Below, in pieces: positions 56,095 through 64,000 of a DNA stretch of 64,000 bases. The position numbers were made by a program, and so were the translations under genes. A model generated the notes under the pieces. The model saw only the letters and a program-made list of their open reading frames with translations. It did not search any database and was not told the DNA's origin. This DNA comes from Gigaspora margarita (taxonomy: Eukaryota > Glomeromycota > Glomeromycetes > Diversisporales > Gigasporaceae): the NCBI GenBank assembly GCA_009809945.1, contig WTPW01000319.1:95296-159295 (forward strand), written 5' to 3'. Each line of letters starts with the position of its first letter. Positions within the stretch are counted from its first letter, which is position 1.

Positions 56095-56780
56095 GTAGAA
56101 TCCAAATTCTACTATATAAATTGATTATCATTATTTAAGTAAACTTTTTTAGAAGATCAAAATATACATATTTTATAATTTTAGCAAAATTGAAAAACAT
56201 TTTATTATTTAACTTTTAATTATTACATTTGGCAAAAAAAATTAAAATTTGTTAAAAAAAATATGGGTGAATCTATTTGTCACTGGCGGTGACAGTCACC
56301 GGCGGTGACAGTCACCGGAGTGTGATCGACCAATTAGATCAAAGGATCATGTGTAATGTGAAAAATGCAAAAACTTTAATTTTTTTAAAAAATCACTTCT
56401 AACTTAAATTTTGTCTATGAAACAACTTTTTTTTATGCGAAAAAAAAATTCCTTGCAAAATTTTACTATATACTAAGCTTTACCCAAACCCTAACTAAGG
56501 CTCTAACCCTGACTCTAACGATAGTAAGTTTCGACGCTTTGTTTTGTTTTGATCATAATGTTACATAATTTAATTGGCCGATCATGCTCCAGTGACAAAC
56601 ACATTTTTTCAAAAAATATATTCAACAAACATAAAAATTAAAAGTTAAATAATAAAAAGTTCTTTGATTTGTATAAAAATTTTAGAGAATATATATTTTG
56701 ACATATTTATATAAGCACTTATTATCAATTTATATAGTAAATTTGGATATAGTAAATTTGAACTTTATTATATAACAACT
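56095..56780. mobile_element. Foldback MITE, copy 3 (AAATTCTACTATATAAATTG)
   Basis: Left arm AAATTCTACTATATAAATTG then TTTAAGTAAAC; right arm mirrors it; inner arms TTTTATTATTTAACTTTTAA and TTAAAAGTTAAATAATAAAA. Same family as 11414-11643. The MITE 56266-56607 is inserted near its centre. Confidence 0.6.
56266..56607. mobile_element. MITE (TTTGTCACTGG) with internal GC tandem duplication
   Basis: TTTGTCACTGG...AGTGTGATCGACCAATTA at the left and TTTGTCACTGGAGCATGATC at the right (reverse complement). The left end holds CGGCGGTGACAGTCAC repeated almost perfectly twice. The middle has ACCCAAACCCTAACTAAGGC (56482-56501) and more CTAACCCT words. Confidence 0.65.
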
Positions 56781-56810
56781 ACTTGCAATCACTAAAAACA
56801 TCTTTTATTT

Positions 56811-57409
56811 TTTTTTTTTATTTTTTTTTTCTTTACTACTAACTCGCAACAACCTAATCCACCTGCAATTTTAGATCTAAGTGTTTATATAATGGGGCGC
56901 AGATGCGTGAACCTCTACTTGTGGTCAGGGTGTAACCTTAAACCACTACCACTACTACCCAAACCCAAATCTTCAGTACATATATGTCGAGGGATGAATG
57001 TCATTGGAATACGCACTGTTAGCAATCGATACGACAAGTCCGTCTGGGATGCATTCGTCAATTGACATTCTGGGTCCCTATCTCCTGTGGTGTTTTAGTT
57101 TTGCCTCTTTCCGTCAAGACCCATTGCACTTAGCCACATACCCGATAGTAGTTGCACTGAGCTTGCCTCCCATCTGACCTTCTCTGTTAACAGCAGTAGC
57201 ATCGTATGGTAAGCGACATAGCCCAGAAACGCCGCTACCAGAAATCTGTTACATAGTTCCTTACTCAGCCTTTTGGCTAAGTCCATGACTTCGGTTATTC
57301 CAAATCAGATCCTAACACAAAATCCAATTCTGCCCTTAGGCGGATTCAAACTGGCAACCTTCAATTGGCGACCTTGGAGCTTAACCGCTAAGCTATCGAC
57401 TCTAAGGTC
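56811..57409 (-). mobile_element. tRNA-derived SINE, copy H2
   Basis: ~599 bp on the minus strand. Head at 57409-57335: A box GATAGCTTAGCGG, B box CAGTTTGAATCC. Exact 14-bp TSD AAACATCTTTTATT (56797-56810, 57410-57423), T-rich left end. It carries the second shared block (57286-57320) next to the head and the core at 57065-57110 further down, the reverse of the order in H3. The minus frame at 57095-57286 is not recognisable as a protein family. Confidence 0.9.
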
Positions 57410-57593
57410 AAACATCTTTTATTCAAAAATAAACTATCTGATTTTTGTATAACTTTTTTTCAAAAAAAGGTAGCTTATTTTCAGATATATACATATATAA
57501 TTATAATATTAATATTAAAATTAAAAAACACATATATATTTTTTAAAAAATTTATTAATAAAATAAAAATCTAATTATTCTCAATTATTGCTA

Positions 57594-58248
57594 TCCCTTA
57601 GATTGTAGTAGAACACAGGCAAATTTGTCTGCATTTTTGCACTTTTTTTGCTCTGATTTACTTTTTTTAAATATCAAGATAATTAAATAAAACTTTGTAC
57701 AATTATAATTAAAAATAAGGATTACTTTTTTGCAAAATTAGTTTTTATACTATAATAAAAAAATTTTAAGTTATATATAAGCTAAAAATAGATATCTTTA
57801 AGAAAAAAATTTTTTAAAAAATTTTATCACAATTTTTCTGTAATCTTATTCAGTTTTAGTTTTAAGGCTATAGTTCTTAAGACAATATTGTAGTTTATAT
57901 AAAGGATGATAACTTTTATTATTGCAACTTTAATGATTTATTTGTAAAAATCAAGACTTGTATTAGAAGTAAAAGTTTTTTTTATAGACGGGAACATATA
58001 AAATTTAAGAAAATCTAAAGAAAAATTTTAATAGTAAAAATGCTAATACAAGAACTTTAAACTTTGATTATACTAAAGTTTTCTAATAATTTTAAAAAAT
58101 TTTTATAATAAAGTTACTAAAACAAAATTCAAAGAATATTTTTTACTTAGAAAAGGTATAGCTAAAATTAATATTTAAAATTTTATTAAAATTTTATTAA
58201 AATTTTTAAAATACGCAGGCAAATTTGCCTGTATTACAATCTAAGGGA
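57594..58248. mobile_element. 655-bp MITE (TCCCTTAGATTGTA)
   Basis: TCCCTTAGATTGTAGTA and TATTACAATCTAAGGGA ends with TA at 57592-57593 and 58249-58250; subterminal CAGGCAAATTTG at both ends. No coding frame. A short TTTAAGGGATA/GCAAATTTGC remnant is at ~62960-62995. Confidence 0.85.
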
Positions 58249-58249
58249 T

Positions 58250-58572
58250 AAGTAAATTGATTACTGCACATTAAGTAAAGTTGTTTTGCATAACAGATAA
58301 TAATGTATATATATAATATAATTTTTATAATTTTTTTGAAAAATTTTTATTAATATGGTTTTATATTTTACAATATTTGAAAAAATTTAAAATTTTTTGA
58401 TTTTTTATTTATATAATATAAAATATAAAATTATATTATTGACTTATAGAAATTGTTATTAAACACAAAATCAATCATAACTCTTGATCTACTTATCAGA
58501 ATTGAAAACTACTACCATTTGAATCTGCTCGCTAAGATAGTTCTAATGAGCTATAGATCATCCAAACTCAAC
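58250..58572. other. No gene recognised
   Basis: AT-rich sequence without recognisable termini. Confidence 0.4.
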
Positions 58573-59041
58573 AGGACCCTGAAATATACATAGATAGATT
58601 AGGTATTAGTTTGCTTATTTTTGGAGGTTTATACAAATATTTTTTATTTTTAGTAATTTTTTGTTTATTTTTGGGAATGTCTAAAGCAGAGTAGATTCTT
58701 ATAATATATTTTATCAAATTAACTTTAGGGTTAGGGTCATCTTAAATCTGGGTTAGAAAAGTTTTAAATTATAATATATAAGCAAAATTGCCTTCCTGAC
58801 ATTTTTAATTAAAACACCAAGGTAGGTTGAGACCATCATTTTTTGTATTTTTTAAGGTTTTCGCTTCTCTTTTTTGTTTGCTTCGCTGAAGATCATCAAA
58901 ATTGATAATTTGATTGGCCAATTGTCACGTGATTCTACTCCGCTTTAGACAACCCCTTATTTTTGAAAATTTTCTGCAGATCTTTCTATTTTTAGTAATT
59001 TTATAATTAACCTAACATATCTATGTATATTTCGGGGTCCT
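58573..59041 (+). mobile_element. MITE, AGGACCCTGAAATATAC family, copy 4 (interrupted)
   Basis: Both ends present (AGGACCCTGAAATATACATA and TATGTATATTTCGGGGTCCT), with the second MITE 58674-58956 inside. Flanking octamers AACTCAAC and AATCTGAC differ at four positions, all transitions. Confidence 0.85.
58674..58956. mobile_element. 283-bp nested MITE (GTCTAAAGCRGAGTAGA)
   Basis: GGAATGTCTAAAGCAGAGTA and (reverse complement) GGGGTTGTCTAAAGCGGAGT; 9-bp duplication TTATTTTTG (58665-58673, 58957-58965) reconstructs the host MITE. It contains TTTAGGGTTAGGG at ~58725. Confidence 0.87.
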
Positions 59042-59275
59042 AATCTGACCACTATGTGATAAGATCGAAACTAATTGACAATTAATATTGGATTTGCAAT
59101 CTGATTGGTTAGGCGATTATTGTGAACAGATTCTTTACATGTAACTCATATAAAGCATGTTGTTTATGAGACATAGTTATTATATATATTATATATTCAA
59201 CATGTATTATTTATAACATATATTATATTTATACTATATATATTATATATTTTATTAGTAGTAGATATAGCATAT

Positions 59276-59548
59276 TTTGGTTTCCTCTAGCCTTCTTAAA
59301 CTAGAAATTTAATCTTTTAGTTTAAAATAGAAAAGTATGAGGTGAAATGTCACATCTTTTTTCTGTAGCGGTTTAATGGTTAGCCCTGACTGCAAGTGAT
59401 AGGCTTGCCCTATTGCATAGAAATTAGTAGATGATTAGTTAGGAATTTTAAATATAGTATTTCTTTATATATCATTCTGATATAATTGTAACTTACTATC
59501 CTATTCCTGTACTTGACATTAACAAATAAAAAAAAAAAAAAAAAAAAA
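59276..59548 (+). mobile_element. SINE-like poly(A) retroposon, plus strand
   Basis: ~273 bp ending in about 20 A (59529-59549), with flanks AGATATAGCATAT at 59263-59275 and 59549-59561 (13 bp). It holds TGTAGCGGTTTAATGGTTAG, which resembles a tRNA D-arm/A box, but I do not see a clear B box. Different from the H1-H3 SINEs and from copies A-C. Confidence 0.72.
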
Positions 59549-59810
59549 AGATATAGCATATATTACACATGTAGTAGATATAGTTTGTTATATTTGTAAA
59601 AAAACAAAATGTATAAAAGCAGCAAATGTGAACCCAAGTTCAACATCAAGTTTTCATACTCTTTCACTAATAAATACATTTATTTATTATTTAAATTAAA
59701 CAATTATTAGTATTTTCATATACTTTTAATTGTAGACTCTTTCATAATTGCAAATTGCCTTAAATCTTCTTTGTTAAGTTTTATTGAAAAATGCCTTTTG
59801 ACTTAGATAA

Positions 59811-60345
59811 GGGGGCATCCATAAATAACGTTATGCTTGAGGGGGGGGGGGTCCCCCAAAATATAACGATTTTCCAATATGTAGAGGGGAGGTCCCCCCC
59901 AACATAACGCAATTTTTTATAAAAATTTGTCTAAAACTTGACCTAGTGGTCCAAATTGGATGATTTTGGTACCATTCGAACCGTCTCGAGGAGAGGAATC
60001 GAATGGTACCAATTTTATTTAATTTTGATCACTGGATCACGTTTTATTAACGAATACTATTGGTTATTATGTTTCTTATAAAATTACTATAAAATCAATA
60101 GTATTTCATTAATAAAACGTGATCCAGTGATCCAAATGAAATGATTTTAGTACCATTGGATTCGTCTCATAGAGACGAATCGAATGGTACCAAATCATCC
60201 AGATTGGATCACTGGGTCATTATATATTCAAGTTTTTGTAAAATTTTATATATAAACATACGGATTTTTAAAAATTTTTTATATAGTAGAGGGGGGGTCA
60301 AGAGCTACTATGTAGGGGTACATAACGTTATTTATGGATGCCCCC
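59811..60345. mobile_element. 535-bp Harbinger-like MITE (GGGGGCATCCATAAATAACG)
   Basis: GGGGGCATCCATAAATAACG then TTATG at both ends, TAA flanks at 59808-59810 and 60346-60348. G runs follow each terminus. Inside are two GGTACCATTCGA-GTCTC hairpin modules (59960-60020 and 60140-60215) joined by a larger mirror (GATCACGTTTTATTAA). The frame at 60141-60365 covers this repeat and is not credible. Confidence 0.92.
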
Positions 60346-60359
60346 TAAATCACAGTAAC

Positions 60360-61380
60360 AAGTAAGGTTACACAAAGTGTTTACTGTCTAGAGTTGCTCT
60401 AGTTATCTTTTATCTTTAAAAAAATGAATATAGGATAATAGTATTAATAAAAATTGATTAAAAAATTTATAAAATATAAGTAAATTGATATATAGAACAA
60501 CTTTACATAATATACAATAAATATTTATTTATAAAAAATCAAAGTTTTATATATAGCAATGATTGCAATTGATTAAAAATTATTTGATATAGTCACTAAT
60601 TATTTTTATTTACTATTAATGTAATTATATTAAGGTTTTTAAATATAGTCACACCGTTTTATAGTTCCTTAAATTTTGTTTTCAAAACCAGTAACTATAA
60701 TGAAATCTAACTGTATTTAAATTATAAAATAAAAAATTTAAGTTATATATAAGTTGAAAATATACAAATTTAAAATTTTTTAATTAATAAAAAAATAATT
60801 TATAATTTTTTAATAAACTTTTTAAATATTAGCAATTAGTTTTAGATCTATTATTTTTTAACATAATATTGTAAATTATATAAAATATAATAAATTTTTT
60901 ACTAAATTAATGCACTTTTTTTATAAGTATGATCTTGTTATAGTTTATTTATTTATTTAATATATTGTTGTTGTAACAAATTATTTATAATGTAAGAAAT
61001 TTATATTAAACTAAAGACAACTGTAACTTAGACTACTTTACCTATGATCAATGCTTAGCTAAAGGTAGCAATTGCCACCTTTAGTCTATATAAATAATAT
61101 GAAATAAATGATAAAGCAAACTATTATCTGCTTTTAGCCAAACAGAAATTAAAAGACCAAACTTATATTATAAAAATTTCTATATCTATTTTACAAAGAA
61201 CTACTCTATAAAAAAAACACAAAGTGATATTTAATGTAGTATAATTAAAAGAGTGTATTATTATATGATATACTATGAGGCCAGATAGTGATAGTTCTGG
61301 ATAGGACTAATTAGGAACATGACCTGTTTGTTAATTGTTTTGTTGTGTATTGTGTAACTAATGATGTAATTGTTAAGTTT
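60360..61380. other. No gene recognised
   Basis: AT-rich. TATAGTTACTGGTTTTGAAA-like mirrored words near 60650-60715 resemble the sequence around the Tc1-like element (54495 and 55890), so an old MITE remnant is possible. Confidence 0.4.
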
Positions 61381-61388
61381 GATGGGAG

Positions 61389-62061
61389 TAGGGTTTGGGG
61401 CATAGGTAAAAAATTTGGCATGCACATATAGGCATGCCATTAGGTTAAGGCATGCCTTTCATGCCTATGAGCATGCCTATTTAAGTTCATGTGATTACAA
61501 TCTGTCATTAGCAAATCATAATGTAAATTACAGGATTTGAATCAATAGAATTCTTTTTTTTGTTCAAACTTTGCTTTGTAAAGTATCACTATATAATTTT
61601 GAGTTCAAATTTTATTCTATATCACATTTTGCACAAAATCATATAATATATAAAATTCATATAAAAGCATATTTTAAAGCTTCATATATAACCTGATCGT
61701 GATATTGAATTGGCCAATCAAATTAGAAGTTTATAGATTATAATATAGGAGGAGATCAATAGAAACAAGCAAATATTTTCTAAGTTTTTAAACTTTAGAT
61801 CAAAATATCTTAACAATTATCAAATAAAATGTTTTTATATAGTTATAAAATTAAAGCAAATTAAATTTGGTTTGATAATTGCTAAGATATTTAATTCAAA
61901 AGTTATTAAAATAATTTGCTTGTTTTCTATTAACTTCACCCTATTATTTTTTGAGCTAAGGTTTTTATAGGTTAAGGTTAGGTTGGAATTAAGTATGAGC
62001 ATGCCTTTTGGCCATATGGCATGCCCATAAGCATGCACCATGTCCCTGTGCCCGAACCCTA
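61389..62061. mobile_element. 673-bp hAT-like MITE rich in GCATGC
   Basis: TAGGGTTTGGGGCATAGG and (reverse complement) TAGGGTTCGGGCACAGGG ends, exact 8-bp TSD GATGGGAG (61381-61388, 62062-62069). About eight GCATGC words lie in the two subterminal zones (61415-61480, 61995-62040). A second MITE is nested at 61741-61947. Confidence 0.9.
61741..61947. mobile_element. Nested MITE related to 10466-10724
   Basis: ATAGGAGGAGATCAATAGAA and (reverse complement) ATAGGGTGAAGTTAATAGAA termini; interior palindrome AAATATCTTAACAATTATC. Exact edges uncertain. The minus frame 61835-62041 spans its right end. Confidence 0.6.
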
Positions 62062-62069
62062 GATGGGAG

Positions 62070-62520
62070 TAAACTAAATCGAGTAAAATGTTGAACTCAA
62101 TAGAGATTATAGAAAATACTACTTGTGTTAAGAGTAGTTTATTGTATTACATTTAAATATTTGTATATATTTGCCCTAGTATTAAAGCAAAGTAGAGTAT
62201 GTGTAGTATATAAAATGACTGTTCTGGGGTTCCAGAAGGTGGTAGAGCTATACTTGAGATAGATAGGTGCTCACAGTAGTAAGTCTTGAAAGTACAGAGT
62301 GAAAACAGAGACTAAGGCATCAGTACCAAGATAAAGCGGCACCAGTAAAGAATGATGATAGTTAGAAAGCGTTCGTATACAGTACAAACTGTATTTTTTC
62401 TTATTTACAGTAAACCGCTGAGAATAGAGTATGGGTAAAAACAAAGATCAGCAGAAAGAGTTAATTAATGCACATTTTAATATAGCTAATAGTGTCATTG
62501 AAAAATAAATATACAACGAT
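62070..62520. other. No gene recognised
   Basis: Slightly less AT-rich than its surroundings, with purine-rich stretches, but no open frame of note. Confidence 0.4.
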
Positions 62521-62539
62521 TTATAAATTTGATAATTTT

Positions 62540-62930
62540 TAAAAAATTTTATTATTCGAATCGTCTCATCAAGACGAATCGAATGGTGCTGTCAAATTCT
62601 AATCACTATAACATGATATATTAATATTTGAATAATTTTTATAAAAACTTGTCGATTTTGATAACTAGTGATTGAATTTAATGATTTTTGGTACCATCCG
62701 ATTCGTCATGATGAGATGGTTCGAATGGTACCAAAATCATCAAATTCCGATCACTATATTGTGAGATATCTGCAACAAAAAATTTGTGCTGAGGTTTTAT
62801 ACTATTTGCAAATCATTTTTGCGAATATCTCACGATCTAGTTATCAGAATTTGACGATTTTGAACTGTCTCATTGAGACGAAATGAATGGTACCAAAATC
62901 ATTAAATTCCAATAATTATTATCGAGATCC
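62540..62930. repeat. Tandem GTACCATTCGATTCGTCTC hairpin modules
   Basis: Three modules of mirrored sequence (ATTCGAATCGTCTCATCAAG then ACGAATCGAATGGT; GGTACCATCCGATTCGTC...GTTCGAATGGTACC; GAACTGTCTCATTGAGACGA). Same module as inside the Harbinger-like MITE at 59811-60345. Confidence 0.7.
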
Positions 62931-63467
62931 TTAAGTTTTTATACTTAAAAAAATTTTCAGGGCAAATTTGCAGAAGAAACAGTTTAAGGGATAATTTTGC
63001 AAACCGCAATAATTTAAATAGATTATAATCATCCTATATCTTGATTGTTCTATTACGATCCAAAAGCAATTTTACTAGCTAAATCGGTCAGCATTATAGC
63101 TAATGCCAGCTGACTTTGTCAGGATTATTTTCAAGAAATAGCTTTCAGAAATGTCATTATTGATTGATTTTCACTGTAGAATAATATATCTACCTTAACC
63201 CATCATTTAGCTAAAAAAGAAAGACCATTAATAATAATGCTAAAAGATTATCCATGGTGTTACCCAATTCAAATATGTACCACAATATATGAAAACGTTT
63301 ACTTTCAAAAAGTATCAGTATCAAGAAACTCGTTACAATGAAATTGAGTTAATTGATACAATAATTTGACAATCACATTGTGTTTTAGACCAATTTTTAT
63401 TTATGTTAGGAACTTTGAAAATGAAAAATTATTTAAACTTAACCTAATATTAAAATTTAAAATAGTA

Positions 63468-63661
63468 CCATAAAATACGGACTGTGTACCCAGGTATTTA
63501 CATGTCTCAATTCCTGTACCCGGGTACAGCTACACTATATTGAACAATATATTTTACTTTATCTACTGTACTTAAGTACCCGGAGTATAAGTCATGAACT
63601 GGCGTTTCAAAATGGCAGGGGGTACACCACATGGGGGGGTACACCAGTCCATATTTTACAG
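63468..63661. mobile_element. 194-bp MITE (TAAAATAYGGACTGGTGTAC)
   Basis: CCATAAAATACGGACTGTGT and (reverse complement) CTGTAAAATATGGACTGGTG ends, TA on each side (63466-63467, 63662-63663). Blocks P1 and P2 show the empty site (AAAATAGTA then TATTTGAG or CATTTTTATT) at ~35758 and ~44727. Confidence 0.92.
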
Positions 63662-63813
63662 TACATTTGAGAAAGCTTCTTTAAAAAAAGACATTTTTAT
63701 TATAACAAAACATGCTAATAAATATTATTTAAAAAGAATTATAAAGTTGTGCAAAGATAAATTTTAATTTTTTCATTTTCTCATATTTCCAGAATATGGA
63801 AATTAAAAAATCA

Positions 63814-64000
63814 TTAAACAGTATTTCAAAATTCTGCATGAGATTGGTTAGAATGATGTTGTCTATAATGATGTCTAAGGTTACTTTTGCTCGAGTAAAT
63901 GGTTCTAAAACTTGCACAATCTTCAACTAAACATATAAATGCTGGAAACAATAAACAAGATAAAATTTTATCTTACATTTCAAAGATAAGATCGTGAATT
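63814..64000 (-). pseudogene. C2H2 zinc-finger gene, copy 3 (partial, window edge)
   Basis: Last exon only: 63941-63814, preceded on the minus strand by TTTCCAG at the acceptor. It reads FICLVEDCASFRT then SSKSNLRHHYRQHHSNQSHA, keeping both Cys and the His ligands of finger 2; the TTTTGA that follows shortens the tail relative to copies 1 and 2. Upstream exons lie beyond the window. The frame at 63729-63926 is an out-of-frame shadow. Confidence 0.65.

Larger units (their letters stand above)
55995..57485. mobile_element. MITE, GAAAATAAGC family, copy 2, with nested insertions
   Basis: CTAAAATAAGCCACCTTTT at the left and CTGAAAATAAGCTACCTTTT (reverse complement) at the right, as in 25022-25333. 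Most of the span is later DNA: the foldback at 56095-56780 and the SINE at 56811-57409. Confidence 0.6.
62996..64000 (+). repeat. Segmental duplication block P3, start
   Basis: Begins TTTTGCAAACCGCAATAATT as P2 does at ~43213, then follows GCTAAATCGGTCAGCATTAT, the GATTGATTTTCACTGTAGAA block and the zinc-finger 3' end. It is cut by the window edge. Confidence 0.85.

Overview
The window is very AT-rich, repeat-dense eukaryotic nuclear DNA. The best guess is a Glomeromycotina (arbuscular mycorrhizal) fungus of the Rhizophagus/Gigaspora kind. The basis is two protein-kinase copies with the HGDFHSGN-type catalytic loop typical of the expanded AMF kinase families, short GT-AG introns, AT-rich spacers and a dense load of DNA transposons, LINEs and SINEs. 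The taxonomic call is inference from family knowledge. I see no bacterial operons, rRNA, functional tRNA or CRISPR arrays.

Layout. 1-2000: repeat fragments and a tandem repeat. 2001-5783: a Tigger/pogo transposon with 25-bp terminal inverted repeats (TIRs), a TA duplication and what looks like an intact three-exon transposase; this is the only gene in the window I think could be functional. 5786-22700: nested MITEs, minisatellites, an AATCGATT array, a tRNA-derived SINE and two copies of a ~1-kb poly(A) retroposon. 22850-30320: a decayed non-LTR retrotransposon (endonuclease, RT, RNase H), interrupted by two small MITEs, a third TIR element and a ~900-bp palindrome. 30965-34775: a large inverted-repeat region holding two Harbinger-like elements, one with an alternating array of hairpins. 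35185-52555: two copies of a gene-bearing block, each with a C2H2 zinc-finger gene on the minus strand and a divergent protein kinase on the plus strand; both copies of both genes are broken. A third block starts at ~62996 and runs off the window. 52824-62061: a third retroposon copy, a Tc1-like element with long TIRs, another tRNA-SINE, a poly(A) SINE-like insert and more MITEs.

How the parts relate. The duplicated blocks and duplicated repeats supply paralogous empty sites, so many insertions can be delimited to the base with their target-site duplications (TSDs). The most interesting signals are: a ~50-bp core shared by tRNA-headed SINEs and the ~1-kb retroposon, with modules in different order in different elements; a 157-bp MITE lying within an apparent intron of the Tigger transposase; telomere-like CCCTAA tracts inside several DNA elements of unrelated termini; an alternating hairpin array inside a Harbinger-like element; and triplicated zinc-finger/kinase blocks. 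I worked by eye from the sequence; copy numbers and element boundaries without a stated TSD are approximate.
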